Below are positions 55,177 to 64,000 of a DNA stretch of 64,000 bases, in pieces. The stretch is from PVC group bacterium. GTDB taxonomy: Bacteria > Verrucomicrobiota > Kiritimatiellia > CAIKKV01 > CAITUY01. The stretch is from contig CAMBRF010000016.1 in NCBI GenBank assembly GCA_945870225.1, positions 1-64,000 on the forward strand, given 5' to 3'. The notes under the pieces are model-generated. The model made no database searches, was not told where the DNA came from, and saw nothing but the letters and a program-made list of their open reading frames with translations. Every line of letters begins with the position of its first letter. The stretch's first letter is position 1. Made by a program: the position numbers and the translations under genes.

Positions 55177-58170
55177 ATGAGACTGCACGGCGTGATATTC
55201 TTTGTGCTGGCGCTTTTGTTGGCGACCAGCGGTACGTCCGTTTTCGCGCAAGACGCGACGGTCGAAGAACTTAAGCAGGAAATGAAAACCCCGGTTGAAA
55301 CCAATCAGCCCGTGGTAAAAGAACCGGCCGTCGAGGTCGCGGCCCCCGCCGCTGCCGAGCCGAAAGTAGAGGCCGTGATCGAGGAATTGGCCCCGGCTCC
55401 TGCCGCCGTAGCTGCTCCGGCTGAAAAGCCCGCTGTTGCCGAACCGGCAATCGAGGAATTGGCCCCCGCCCCCGCCGCCGTGGCGGCCCCGGTTGAAAAG
55501 CCCGCTGTTGCCGAACCAGCAATCGAGGAATTGGCCCCCGCCCCCGCCGCCAAACCTGCGGACGCGGCGATTGAGGAATTGGCCCCGGTCGCGCAACCGG
55601 CGGCGGAAGCGCCCAAGGTTGAGGCAGCTGTCCCTGCGGCGCCCGCAGCGGATCAAGCGGCGGTTGAGGCCGCCGTTCCTGTCGTTGCCCCGGCGAAGGG
55701 TTCAGATGCCGATGTTGAGGCCATGCTGGGTCTCCCCAAAAGAGTTGTGCCTGAGGAGGCGGCAAAACAGTTGGGATCGCCGCAGCGTACGGAGCAGGGG
55801 AAACGGATTGCCCAGGATGAACAAGCCCGTCGGCAGGCCCGCGAGATGGAGGGGCGCAAGAGTGTGGAGTTGGCCGAACGCGCCTGGAAGGCTGGCGACT
55901 ATGCGCTAGCTCTGAGTCATTACCGCAGCGTGATTGAAAAACTGCCCGCCATCGGGCCCAACATGGCCGATCGCAAACGCGCCATGGATCGCATTCCGCA
56001 GTGCGAGTATCAGTCCCTCCTGACCCTCGTCAAGCTGGGCAAGGGAGACGAAGCCCTGACCAAAGGCAAGGAAGCCCTTGCCAAGACTCCTGATAATCTG
56101 GCGATTTCCAAACTGGTGAGGAAGCTTGAGGAGAAGAACGTACCCCCCCCGCCGGTGAATGGGAAGCTGGGTCAGACCCAGGAAAACACCGAGGCGCGGG
56201 ATCAGATGCATATTGGAAAGCAGCAGATGGCCGATCGTGACTTCGAGAAGGCCCGCGCCAGCTTTGAATCCGTATTGGCCCTTGATCCGGAAAATAATGA
56301 AGCGATGCGCTACTTGAAGGAACTGGGCGACCGTAATTATATCGTCAATTCGGTCGAGCGCAATGCCACGGCGGCCAAAATGTCTGCCCAAGTCCGGGAT
56401 ACCTGGAACCCCAAGTACAGGGTTCTCAAGGGCGTGGAAGAAAAGCCGGAGGGTCAGAAGCCGCCGCCACCCAGCTCCTCGATTCTGAAGAAGATGGGCG
56501 AGATCGTCATCCCCGAGATCGAGTTCCGCCAGGCTAATATCAACGACGTGGTCGGTTTCCTGAATAAGGCCAGCGTGGATGGCGACAAGAACGAGCAGGA
56601 TCCTGCGAAAAAGGGTGTGAATATCATCCTGAACCTTAACGCCGGTGGCGCTGTCGCGCCACCCGCCGCCGCGGCAAAGCCCGCGGGCGATGATGTCTTT
56701 GGCGCGGCTCCGGCGCCCGCCGGCGGGGCGGGAGGACAGGCCATTGAAATCACCTTCACCGCCCGTTATATCTCCCTGTTGTCCGCGCTGAAGATCATCA
56801 CCTCCGTGGCTGGGCTAAAGTACCGCGTGGACAACAATATCGTGATGATTGTTCCAAACGATTTCGATCCCTCCGAGATGGAAATCCGGATGTATTCCGT
56901 TGAGCCGACGTTTGTGGAGCGTATCCGGGAGGCAAGTTCGGCCATGCCGCGGGCTCCCGGCAGTATGGGTGGACGCGAGTTGACGGGCATACAGAACGAA
57001 GCGATCGGGAACACGGTTCCGGATTTGAAGGAGTATTTCGAGAAGATGGGCGTGAAGTTCCCGACCGGGTCCTCCATCACCTACAACTCGGCGATCGGCA
57101 AGGTTATTGTCGGCAATACGGCGGACAATCTGGCCACCTTCGAGAAGATTCTGCCGGAACTGAATGTCGTGCCGAAACAGGTTGAAATCGAGGCGCGGTT
57201 TGTTGAAGTCAATGAAACGGATCTTCAGGAAATCGGCCTGGAGTGGCTGCTGAATGACGCCTGGGAAATCGCCAGCAAGAAGGGCGGGGCCTTTGCTCCG
57301 CTCGGGTCGACCGAGCGCATTCAGATGGGCGCGAACGGGTCCAGCGGCGGCTTTACCAAGGGCTTGCGGTTCTGGGGGCAGGATGGCAGCGGCACCGAGA
57401 ATGCACTGGCCGGCGGGCAGGGCACCATGGGCAAGCTGTTATCGGTGTCGAGTGTGCTCACCAATCCCGAGTTGACCATGGTGTTGCACCTGCTTCAGCA
57501 GAACGGCAATGCCGATCTGCTCTCGGCTCCGAAGGTGACCACCCGGTCGGGCGCTGAAGCGACCATCCGGGTCGTGACAGAGTACATCTATCCCACCACG
57601 TTCGAGGTGCAGGGCGGGACCCTCCAGGGGAATAATGCGGGAACCGGGGCGGCCGCCATTCAGGAAACGACCGTCGTGCCGCAGGATTTTGCCACCCGCG
57701 AGGTGGGCGTCATCCTGACCGTTCTGCCTGAGGTCAGTCCGGATGGCAACATGATCAACCTGACGATGACCCCGCAGGTGGTGACTGAGCCGACGTGGTA
57801 TCAATACGGGTCGACGATTCGCCGCGCGGATGGTTCGGAGTCGGTTCTGAACATGCCGCAGCCGTTCTTCCATGTGCGGTCGTTGAGCACACAGATTTCG
57901 ATCTACGACGGGGCAACGGTCGTCATGGGCGGCTTGATCACGGAAGACCTGAGGAAGGTCAACGACAAGATTCCTGTCCTGGGCGACATCCCGCTCCTGG
58001 GAGCCTTGTTCCGGAGCAAGTCTGAGCGCAGCATCAAGAAGAACCTCCTGATCTTCGTGTCAGCGAAGCTGGTGGATCCCGCTGGGCGTCTGATTCGTAA
58101 TCCGGATGCCGAGGCCGCTCCGGCGCTCAAGGTTCCGGTGCCCGGGGCAACGCCTCCGCCCCCGAAATGA
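55177..58170 (+). CDS. Type II/IV secretin, PilQ/GspD-like (Amuc_1098-like)
   Basis: A 997-residue outer-membrane channel protein. Signal peptide 1-25 (ending VFA before Q), a long Ala-, Pro- and Glu-rich low-complexity region (about 40-175, with 24-residue repeats), TPR-like helices (AERAWKAGDYALALSHYRS near 229 and ARDQMHIGKQQMADRDFEKAR near 345), N-type domains, then the secretin core with VMGGLITEDLRKV near 918 and PVLGDIPLLGALF, its family signature. It forms the ring through which a pilus or substrate exits. Last gene of the five; the ribosome site is purine-rich (AGAGAGG). The repeats are unusually long for a secretin N-terminus. Confidence 0.9.
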   Translation: MRLHGVIFFVLALLLATSGTSVFAQDATVEELKQEMKTPVETNQPVVKEPAVEVAAPAAAEPKVEAVIEELAPAPAAVAAPAEKPAVAEPAIEELAPAPAAVAAPVEKPAVAEPAIEELAPAPAAKPADAAIEELAPVAQPAAEAPKVEAAVPAAPAADQAAVEAAVPVVAPAKGSDADVEAMLGLPKRVVPEEAAKQLGSPQRTEQGKRIAQDEQARRQAREMEGRKSVELAERAWKAGDYALALSHYRSVIEKLPAIGPNMADRKRAMDRIPQCEYQSLLTLVKLGKGDEALTKGKEALAKTPDNLAISKLVRKLEEKNVPPPPVNGKLGQTQENTEARDQMHIGKQQMADRDFEKARASFESVLALDPENNEAMRYLKELGDRNYIVNSVERNATAAKMSAQVRDTWNPKYRVLKGVEEKPEGQKPPPPSSSILKKMGEIVIPEIEFRQANINDVVGFLNKASVDGDKNEQDPAKKGVNIILNLNAGGAVAPPAAAAKPAGDDVFGAAPAPAGGAGGQAIEITFTARYISLLSALKIITSVAGLKYRVDNNIVMIVPNDFDPSEMEIRMYSVEPTFVERIREASSAMPRAPGSMGGRELTGIQNEAIGNTVPDLKEYFEKMGVKFPTGSSITYNSAIGKVIVGNTADNLATFEKILPELNVVPKQVEIEARFVEVNETDLQEIGLEWLLNDAWEIASKKGGAFAPLGSTERIQMGANGSSGGFTKGLRFWGQDGSGTENALAGGQGTMGKLLSVSSVLTNPELTMVLHLLQQNGNADLLSAPKVTTRSGAEATIRVVTEYIYPTTFEVQGGTLQGNNAGTGAAAIQETTVVPQDFATREVGVILTVLPEVSPDGNMINLTMTPQVVTEPTWYQYGSTIRRADGSESVLNMPQPFFHVRSLSTQISIYDGATVVMGGLITEDLRKVNDKIPVLGDIPLLGALFRSKSERSIKKNLLIFVSAKLVDPAGRLIRNPDAEAAPALKVPVPGATPPPPK
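55381..55572 (+). repeat. 72-bp tandem coding repeats in the secretin
   Basis: Units of 24 codons (EELAP ... AEPAI) start at 55381, 55453 and 55525, with a shorter, diverged unit beginning near 55573. The first two full units are nearly identical. Confidence 0.8.
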
Positions 58171-58171
58171 T

Positions 58172-59041
58172 ATGGCCACTCGCACGCTGCTTCTGCTAGA
58201 CGGAACAGGGCTGTTTTACCGGTCTTTTTTTGCCATCAAAGGGTTGTCCGCCCATGGGGGGCAACCGACCAACGCGGTATTCGGCTTCATTCGGGCGCTC
58301 CATCAGATGGAGGAACTCTGGAAACCCACCCATCTTGCCGTCGCGTGGGATGGCGGCTCGCCCGAGGAGCGTTTGGCGCTTTTGCCTGAATACAAGGCCC
58401 AGCGCGCCCCCATGCCGGATGCGCTCAAGGTCCAGTATGAGCCCATCCGTGAGTACCTGGATTGTGCGGGGGTTCCCTTAATCCGTCTGGATCGGCAGGA
58501 GGCGGATGATGTTCTGGCCACCCTGGCCCATTGGGCGGAGCGGGAGGGCAGCGACGTGCTGATCGCCAGTTCTGACAAGGATTTATGCCAGCTGGTGACG
58601 GACCGAACCGGGATTATCGCGACGGGTAAGGACGCGCCCCGCGTCGGACCGGAGGGCGTTTTTGAGATGACCGGTGTCCATCCCCATCAGGTGGTGGAGT
58701 GGTTGGCCCTGACGGGCGACACGGCGGACAACATTCCCGGCGTGGCGGGGTTGGGTCCCAAGACCGCCGCCAAGCTGCTGGGTCAGTTCGGGTCCCTGGC
58801 GGCGATGTGGGAGCGGATGGATGAAATCGAATCCGGGCGCTTGCGTGAGAAACTTCTGGCTGGGCGCGCCCTCGTGGAGAAGAATCTGGCGCTGGTCCGG
58901 TTGCGGGACGATCTGGACTGTGTGCCGGGATGGAGCGCACTGGAGTTCAAACCCGAGCTTCCGGGGCGGCTGCGGTCCTTTTATGAGCGGATGGAGTTCC
59001 ACTCGCTGGTCAAGAATTTCGATCAACCGGAACTGTTCTGA
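58172..59041 (+). CDS. Stand-alone 5'-3' exonuclease (PolA N-domain-like)
   Basis: A 289-residue protein equivalent to the 5'-3' exonuclease domain of DNA polymerase I without the polymerase part, like ExoIX/Xni-type nucleases. It has LLLLDGTGLFYRSFFA at 7-22, YKAQRAPMP, the acidic QEADDVLATL near 107, SSDKDLCQLV near 135 and the H3TH motif IPGVAGLGPKTAAKLL near 190. ATG 58172 follows the secretin stop by one base, so it may be translated with the pilus operon by proximity. It is expected to remove RNA primers or process flaps; a separate PolA may exist elsewhere. Confidence 0.85.
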   Translation: MATRTLLLLDGTGLFYRSFFAIKGLSAHGGQPTNAVFGFIRALHQMEELWKPTHLAVAWDGGSPEERLALLPEYKAQRAPMPDALKVQYEPIREYLDCAGVPLIRLDRQEADDVLATLAHWAEREGSDVLIASSDKDLCQLVTDRTGIIATGKDAPRVGPEGVFEMTGVHPHQVVEWLALTGDTADNIPGVAGLGPKTAAKLLGQFGSLAAMWERMDEIESGRLREKLLAGRALVEKNLALVRLRDDLDCVPGWSALEFKPELPGRLRSFYERMEFHSLVKNFDQPELF

Positions 59042-59064
59042 GGGGTTCTTGCAATACTTCCTGC

Positions 59065-59084
59065 GGCGGCCAGGAATGGCCGCC
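59065..59084. repeat. REP-like hairpin GGCGGCCA type
   Basis: Perfect 8-bp arms with a GGAA loop, followed by CTCCCC. Same family as 59535-59554 and 2791-2810, which read on the opposite strand. Confidence 0.75.
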
Positions 59085-59188
59085 CTCCCCACACCGAAAT
59101 CCGGGTTTAGGGTATCCATATCGCTGACGCACGCGCTACATCTTGTGGTTGCATAGGGCGCATTTCACGTTCCTGCAAAGAAAGAGAC

Positions 59189-59461
59189 GATTCACCACCC
59201 GCTCCGCTGGAGACACTGAGGCACGGAGAAACATCCGCACGGAGAATAACTCTGACTGCGCCTCGAAACCCAAGTGTTGAACGAATTTCTCATAGGGCAG
59301 GAACACTGTGGAAGCTGGTCGGGATCCTATCAAGGCTCACGCCCTATGAAAAATTCGTTCAACGTCTTCGCGGGAGTAAGGAAGAGGCAGGGGATGATGA
59401 GGCTTTCTCCGTGTAAACTTCTCAGTGGCTCCTCTTTCTCCAGCGAAGCGGGTGGTGAATC
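59189..59461. repeat. Long nested imperfect inverted repeat
   Basis: Outer arms 59189-59213 and 59437-59461 match with one mismatch in 25. Inner arms 59276-59298 and 59341-59363 match with one mismatch in 23 around a 42-base loop. The intervening arms are decayed but still partly complementary. Confidence 0.75.
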
Positions 59462-59534
59462 CCTTCGCGCAACGAGTTGTGGTTACGCCAGTCAAATGGA
59501 TACCACAGATCAGGGTTTTATCTGGTTTTGGGAG

Positions 59535-59554
59535 GGTCGCCATTCCTGGCGACC
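59535..59554. repeat. REP-like hairpin, compensated copy
   Basis: Arms GGTCGCCA and TGGCGACC are perfect complements around TTCC. Against the copy at 59065-59084 two stem positions differ and both partners changed to keep pairing. Confidence 0.75.
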
Positions 59555-59761
59555 GTCTATTGACTGAGGTTTCTGTAAAGGGTGCTATAAAATAACCGTT
59601 GACGCTCAGGGCGGCATGTAGTAAAACTACGCCTGTTTTCCTTGCCGAAGGTTTCCCTTTCTTTTTCATTTTACATCATTCAATAAGAGCGTAACCCGAG
59701 GGTGTGTTGCGCCATCCCGTTCCGGAATCCCGGTTCGTTCACACATTTCTTCTCTGATGTC

Positions 59762-60358
59762 ATGGTCACCATTGCCATAACCGGCGGCATAGCTTGTGGA
59801 AAGAGCCTTGTCGGGAGCTACATGAAGGAGTTGGGTCTTCCCGTGTGCGAGGCGGATGAGCTCGGTCATGCGGTGCTGGCGAGGGACGGGGAGTCGTATG
59901 CGGCCGTGGTCGGGGAATTTGGATCGACCATTGTCAGGGCGGATGGCGGGATTGATCGGGTGCGGCTCGGGGCGCTGGTGTTTTCGGAGCCCGAAAAGCT
60001 GGAGCGCCTGAATGCCCTGACGCATCCCGCGATCATGCGGAGGCTCCGGGCCTGGATCGTGAACCAGCCTGCCGGGACGGGGTATGCGGCGGCGGTTATT
60101 CCCTTGTTGCACGAGATTCGGGACGAGGGGCATTGGGATGTGGTGGTGTGTGTGACCTCGCCGCAGTTGGATCAGAGGAGACGACTGGCGGAACGGGGGT
60201 TGGCGGAGAACGAGGCGGAGTCCCGGATCCGATCACAATTTGATCAGGCCCGGAAAATGGAGCGCTCCGACTACGTGATCCATAATTGCGGGAGTCAGTA
60301 TCTGCTAAGAGAACAAACAGTGAGAGTAGTGCGGTCAATCCGTGGAGAGGCATCATGA
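59762..60358 (+). CDS. coaE: Dephospho-CoA kinase
   Basis: Last step of coenzyme A synthesis: phosphorylates dephospho-CoA, cytoplasmic. The 198-residue protein has the P-loop GGIACGKS at 8-15, the lid-side ADELGHAVL near 35, an [11 protein letters not shown] motif near 87 and a Pro-Leu-Leu strand (VIPLLHE). Length fits. The ATG at 59762 is chosen by family start (the frame is open further upstream without support). Its stop overlaps the rho start by four bases, so the two are coupled. Confidence 0.93.
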   Translation: MVTIAITGGIACGKSLVGSYMKELGLPVCEADELGHAVLARDGESYAAVVGEFGSTIVRADGGIDRVRLGALVFSEPEKLERLNALTHPAIMRRLRAWIVNQPAGTGYAAAVIPLLHEIRDEGHWDVVVCVTSPQLDQRRRLAERGLAENEAESRIRSQFDQARKMERSDYVIHNCGSQYLLREQTVRVVRSIRGEAS

Positions 60359-61947
60359 TGGACGACAGGAACGATAATCAGCCGGGACGACAGGACCAGG
60401 TATGGCAGGATCCGTTAAGACAGGATCAGGTGCGCCATGATCAGGCGCGGCGCGATCCGCGCAACCGCCGGGGACGGAATAATCGCCCCCCACCACGTGA
60501 CCGGGGGCCGCGGCCGCTTTCGCCGGATGGCCTTCCCCAGATGGGGCCCGGCGGCGAGCCCTCGATACCCCGATCCTCTGGCGATGGCCAGCCGCGTGGT
60601 GATGGCCAGCCGCGTGGCGATGGTCCGCCGATGATGCCCAATGGTGGAGCTCCATCCTTTCCGCCGCCGCCGCAGCGGCCGCAGGGAACGCCGCAGGTTT
60701 TGAAGCTGCAGGATCTTCAGCAGAAGTCGGTTCCGGAGTTGAATGCGATGGCCGACAGTTTCGGGCTCATCGATCTGGGCGCCTTACGCAAGCATGAGCT
60801 GATTTTCGAGATCATGCGGGCGAACGGACGGCTCAACGGGACCCTGCATGGTCAGGGCGTTCTGGAAATTCTGCCCGACGGGTTCGGTTTCCTACGCTCG
60901 CCGTATTACAACTATCTGCCCTGTCCCGAGGATATTTACGTTTCGCCGTCGCAGATCCGCCGGTTTGCCGTGCGAACGGGCGACCTGATCGAGGGTGAGA
61001 TTCGCTCGCCGAAGGAAAAGGAGCGGTTCTTCGCCCTGATCAAGGTGGACCGGATCAACGAGGGGGACCCCGATAAATCCAAGAGCAAGGTTCCGTTCGA
61101 GAACCTCACGCCGCTGTTCCCCGACCGGCGCTTCCTGCTGGAACGGGAACCGTCCGAGGTCTCGATGCGGGTCATGGATCTGTTCACGCCCATCGGACAG
61201 GGGCAACGCGGGCTGATCGTGGCGCCGCCCCGGACCGGTAAGACGGTTCTGTTGCAGAAGATCGCCAACAGCATTTCGGCGAACCATCCCGAGGCCTACC
61301 TGATCGTCCTGCTGATCGATGAGCGCCCCGAGGAAGTCACGGACATGGAGCGCAACACCAAGTCCCATGTTTTGAGTTCCACCTTCGACGAGCCGCCTGA
61401 GCGGCATGTGCAGGTGGCGGAGATGGTGATCGAAATGTCCAAGCGCATGGTGGAGTGCGGGAAGGATGTCGTCATCCTGCTGGACAGCATCACCCGTCTG
61501 GCGCGGGCGTACAACACGCTGCAGCCCCATAGCGGCAAGATTCTCTCCGGCGGTGTGGACGCCAATGCGCTGCACAAGCCGAAGCGCTTCTTCGGGGCGG
61601 CGCGTAACATCGAGAACGGGGGCAGTCTGACCATTATTGCGACGGCGCTGGTTGATACCGGCAGCCGGATGGACGAGGTCATTTTCGAGGAGTTCAAGGG
61701 GACGGGCAACATGGAGTTGTGCCTGGATCGCACGCTGGTCGACAAGCGCGTCTTCCCGGCCATCAACATTGAAAAATCGGGCACCCGCAAAGAGGAACTC
61801 TTGATCCATCCCGATGAGCTCAGTAAGATATGGATTTTGCGCCGCGCCATGAACGGCGTGCCGCCGGTTGAAGCCATGGAGCTGATTGTGAACCGGCTGA
61901 AGAAGACGAAGAGCAATGTAGAGTTTTTGATGGCGATGAAAGAATAG
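60355..61947 (+). CDS. rho: Transcription termination factor Rho
   Basis: Hexameric RNA helicase that ends transcription. The 530-residue protein has a disordered Asp-, Gln-, Arg-, Gly- and Pro-rich extension of about 115 residues (with repeated GDGQPR), the Rho_N helices ([20 protein letters not shown], from 116), the RNA-binding cold-shock-like domain ([15 protein letters not shown]), the Walker A loop APPRTGKT at 290-297 and later Rho motifs ([14 protein letters not shown]). E. coli Rho has about 419 residues, so the extension is substantial. A GGAGAGG ribosome site lies inside the coaE end, and the start overlaps its stop (ATGA). It leads into tig, clpP and clpX. Confidence 0.96.
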   Translation: MMDDRNDNQPGRQDQVWQDPLRQDQVRHDQARRDPRNRRGRNNRPPPRDRGPRPLSPDGLPQMGPGGEPSIPRSSGDGQPRGDGQPRGDGPPMMPNGGAPSFPPPPQRPQGTPQVLKLQDLQQKSVPELNAMADSFGLIDLGALRKHELIFEIMRANGRLNGTLHGQGVLEILPDGFGFLRSPYYNYLPCPEDIYVSPSQIRRFAVRTGDLIEGEIRSPKEKERFFALIKVDRINEGDPDKSKSKVPFENLTPLFPDRRFLLEREPSEVSMRVMDLFTPIGQGQRGLIVAPPRTGKTVLLQKIANSISANHPEAYLIVLLIDERPEEVTDMERNTKSHVLSSTFDEPPERHVQVAEMVIEMSKRMVECGKDVVILLDSITRLARAYNTLQPHSGKILSGGVDANALHKPKRFFGAARNIENGGSLTIIATALVDTGSRMDEVIFEEFKGTGNMELCLDRTLVDKRVFPAINIEKSGTRKEELLIHPDELSKIWILRRAMNGVPPVEAMELIVNRLKKTKSNVEFLMAMKE

Positions 61948-61963
61948 GGAGAAAACAGGGTTC

Positions 61964-63274
61964 ATGAAAATCACAGTTGAACAGGTTGGTCCTTGCCGCA
62001 AGGTTTTGAAAATTGAGATTCCGGCCGACGTTGTGGCGGCGGAGTATCAGAAAATTGTCGCAGAATTCGCCAAGCGGGCGCGTATTTCCGGCTTCAGACC
62101 CGGCAAGGCGCCGGCGGCGATTGTGGAAAAACAGTTTGCCAAGGAGGTCCTCGAGGAGACCCGCGAGCAGCTGGTTCCGCGCGCGTACCGGGAGGCAGTG
62201 CTCCAGGAGAAGCTGCAGCCCGTGGCGATTGTCGATGTGAGCGATGCGCATGTGGATAAAACCCTGCCGCTGGCTCTTAAGGTGACGATCGATGTGCACC
62301 CCGAATTCTCCCTGCCGGACTACAAGAAGATCGAAATCAAGAGCCACAAGGTGGAAGTCAAGGAGGCGGACATTGATCAGGTCATTGTCAACCTTCGTGA
62401 GCGCAATGCGCATTTCGAGCCGGTGACCGGCCGGGCCGCCACGAAGAGTGACGTGGTGGAGGTCGATTACGAGGGGACGTGTGAGGGACGGCCGCTGCTT
62501 GAAATCGCCCCCGAAAATCCCGAACTGGCGCAGGGGAAGGATTTCTGGGTGCTGTTGGCGGAAGGCGCCCCGCTGTTCCTGCCGGGGTTGCCGCCCCAGT
62601 TGGAGGGCATGGAGGTCGGGCAGACGCGTGAAGCCACCGTGAGCTTCCCGGCGGATTATCGTGTCAAGGCGGTGGCCGGCAAGGAAGCGAAGTACACGGT
62701 TACGGCGCGGGGCATCCGCGAGCGGAGCCTCCCGGAACTGAACGACGAATTCGTCAAGACCATCGGCGTCGAGTCGGTGGAGGACCTGCGGAAGAAAATC
62801 CTCGAGAATCTCCAGGAGGCGGGTGTGGCCGCGGAGCAGAACCGGCAGAAGGACGAGATCGTCAAATGGCTGGTCGAGCATGCGGATCTCAAGGACCTGC
62901 CGCAGTCCATGGTCGAGGAAGAGGCCCGGCATATCATTCAGAATGTGGTGCAGGAAAACGTGAAGCGCGGGGTCGCCAAGGATCAGATAGAGGCCAACCG
63001 CGAGGATATTTTCAACCGTGCCGCCCAATCCTCGTCTGACCGTGTCAAACTGGACTATCTCCTCAGCCGCATCGCCGACGTGGAGAAGGTGGAAGTGGCG
63101 GAGGCCGATCTCGACAAGCGGATCGCTGACATGGCGGCCCGGTACGGCATGCCGCTGGCGCGCATGAAGGCGGAGCTGGAAAAGCGTGAGGCGCTGCAGA
63201 ATCTGGAACACAGTCTGCGGATGGAAAAGGCCGTGGAGGCCGTGCTGGCCTTGGCGGTCGTGACGCCGGAATGA
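61964..63274 (+). CDS. tig: Trigger factor
   Basis: Ribosome-associated chaperone and peptidyl-prolyl isomerase that meets nascent chains. The 436-residue protein has the ribosome-binding loop GFRPGKAP at 43-50, the FKBP-like domain near 150-245 ([31 protein letters not shown]) and a long helical C-terminal chaperone domain. Length is typical. It lies 16 bases after rho and meets the clpP start closely, as in the common tig-clpP-clpX group. Confidence 0.95.
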   Translation: MKITVEQVGPCRKVLKIEIPADVVAAEYQKIVAEFAKRARISGFRPGKAPAAIVEKQFAKEVLEETREQLVPRAYREAVLQEKLQPVAIVDVSDAHVDKTLPLALKVTIDVHPEFSLPDYKKIEIKSHKVEVKEADIDQVIVNLRERNAHFEPVTGRAATKSDVVEVDYEGTCEGRPLLEIAPENPELAQGKDFWVLLAEGAPLFLPGLPPQLEGMEVGQTREATVSFPADYRVKAVAGKEAKYTVTARGIRERSLPELNDEFVKTIGVESVEDLRKKILENLQEAGVAAEQNRQKDEIVKWLVEHADLKDLPQSMVEEEARHIIQNVVQENVKRGVAKDQIEANREDIFNRAAQSSSDRVKLDYLLSRIADVEKVEVAEADLDKRIADMAARYGMPLARMKAELEKREALQNLEHSLRMEKAVEAVLALAVVTPE

Positions 63275-63282
63275 GGATGACC

Positions 63283-63900
63283 ATGAATACAAGAAATCAG
63301 ATGCTGGTGCCGATGGTGGTGGAACAAACGGGACGGGGCGAGCGGGCGTATGATATCTACTCCCGCCTGCTCAAGGACCGGATCATCTTCATCGGGTCGG
63401 GGATCGATGACGATATTTCCAGCCTGGTGATCGCCCAGTTGCTGTTCCTGCAGAGCGAGGACGCTGAAAAGGACATCAGTATTTACATCAATTCACCCGG
63501 TGGCTCGGTGACGGCCGGCATGGCCATCTACGATACCATGCAGTTCCTGAAGTGCGATGTGGCGACCTACTGCGTGGGCCAGGCCGCCAGCATGGGCGCG
63601 GTTCTGCTGGCCGCCGGGGCGGCCGGCAAGCGCTTTTCGCTGCCCAATGCGCGGGTGATGATTCACCAGCCGTGGGGCGGCGTGCAGGGGCAGGCGTCGG
63701 ATATCAGTATCCAGGCCCAGGAAATCCTGCGGACCCGTGACAACCTGAACAAGATCCTGGCGTTCCATACCGGCAAGCCGCTGGACGTGGTGGTCAAGGA
63801 TTCGGATCGCGATTTCTTCATGTCCGCCGAGGAAGCCCGGGCTTACGGGCTGGTGGATGCCGTGCTGACCAACCGGAAGACGTCGACGAAGAAGAACTGA
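63283..63900 (+). CDS. clpP: ATP-dependent Clp protease, proteolytic subunit
   Basis: Serine protease forming the chamber that ClpX or ClpA feed. The 205-residue protein has the catalytic triad Ser103 in GQAASMGA, His128 in MIHQP and Asp177 in DRDFFMS, plus YINSPGGSV near 68. It starts at ATG 63283, preceded by AGGA; an ATG at 63271 overlapping the tig stop is possible. clpX begins 11 bases after the stop, so both are expected in one transcript. Confidence 0.96.
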   Translation: MNTRNQMLVPMVVEQTGRGERAYDIYSRLLKDRIIFIGSGIDDDISSLVIAQLLFLQSEDAEKDISIYINSPGGSVTAGMAIYDTMQFLKCDVATYCVGQAASMGAVLLAAGAAGKRFSLPNARVMIHQPWGGVQGQASDISIQAQEILRTRDNLNKILAFHTGKPLDVVVKDSDRDFFMSAEEARAYGLVDAVLTNRKTSTKKN

Positions 63901-63910
63901 GGACCGACCC

Positions 63911-64000
63911 ATGGCTAGATCCAAGAAAACCGGTGACCCGTTCTGCTCGTTCTGCCTGCGGCCCGCCACGGTGGCCGGACAGTTGCTGGCCGGACCGCCC
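63911..64000 (+). CDS. clpX: ClpX, N-terminal part (cut by window end)
   Basis: The first 30 codons of the ClpP partner ATPase. The start MARSKKTGD leads into the zinc-binding CSFC of the ClpX N-terminal domain, and the order clpP-clpX supports the call. A GAGGA ribosome site precedes the ATG. The rest, including the AAA+ motor, lies beyond the window. Confidence 0.85.
   Translation, partial: MARSKKTGDPFCSFCLRPATVAGQLLAGPP

Larger units (their letters stand above)
59042..59761. other. Repeat-rich intergenic region
   Basis: No credible gene. It contains two intact REP-like hairpins (59065-59084 and 59535-59554) and a nested imperfect inverted repeat of about 270 bases (59189-59461). Several short open frames cross the repeats without a ribosome site. 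It separates the pilus-linked genes from coaE-rho. Confidence 0.8.

Noticed and set aside
59337-59669. 110-codon minus-strand frame
   Set aside because: Made of the inverted repeat and a REP-like hairpin; no support as a gene.

Overview
The window reads as a chromosomal segment of a GC-rich, Gram-negative-type bacterium of the PVC group, most likely near Kiritimatiellota, Lentisphaerota or Verrucomicrobiota. The placement rests on four things: a five-gene pilus-like operon (50730-58170) collinear with the Akkermansia Amuc_1102 to Amuc_1098 cluster; a divergent but complete ddl-ftsQ-ftsA-ftsZ block; secreted carbohydrate-active proteins of types common in this group; and outer-membrane signs (secretin, a beta-barrel candidate, lipoproteins, a heptose-phosphatase homologue). 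It is an inference, since no rRNA is present.

Region by region. 1-5800: mnmE on the minus strand, a Spy-like periplasmic protein, a small exported protein, then a lower-GC stretch with repeats and lipoprotein or exported genes. 5812-7170: a three-gene ECF sigma, membrane-anchored partner and secreted-protein cassette. 7257-10718: lysA-dapA, overlapped convergently by an FAD oxidoreductase. 10978-15950: gyrB-gyrA. 15966-21319 (minus): the division block ddl-ftsQ-ftsA-ftsZ followed by gtrA-like and pgpA genes. 21435-23280: a beta-barrel candidate, tRNA-Leu, a decayed tRNA copy and an unknown membrane-anchored protein. 23284-38744: a carbohydrate locus with an AraC regulator, a Gfo/Idh/MocA oxidoreductase, GH43-like propeller proteins, a large secreted hydrolase-like protein, a sugar kinase-nucleotidyltransferase fusion, a GmhB-like phosphatase, a TIGR03790-type protein and a GH78 rhamnosidase. 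38768-42341: an HNH protein, tRNA-Gly, a scarred interval with a 24-bp repeat and a truncated HAD gene, then phosphoketolase. 42534-49113: a glycosyltransferase ending in an MshEN-type c-di-GMP-binding domain, a REC-GAF-GGDEF-REC-HD-GYP protein and a methyltransferase joined in frame to a signal peptide plus exported domain. 49127-59041: asnS, the pilus-like operon and a stand-alone 5'-3' exonuclease. 59042-59761: a repeat-rich gap. 59762-64000: coaE-rho-tig-clpP-clpX, with clpX cut by the window end.

How the parts work together. 23284-38744 looks built to cleave polysaccharide outside or in the envelope, finish rhamnoside cleavage in the cytoplasm and activate sugars to nucleotide sugars. 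42534-46740 looks like an exopolysaccharide synthase whose second messenger is made and degraded by the next gene's product. 50730-58170 encodes the inner-membrane platform and outer-membrane secretin of a type IV pilus-like machine, with no motor ATPase or pilin in view. No CRISPR array, prophage or intact insertion sequence was seen.
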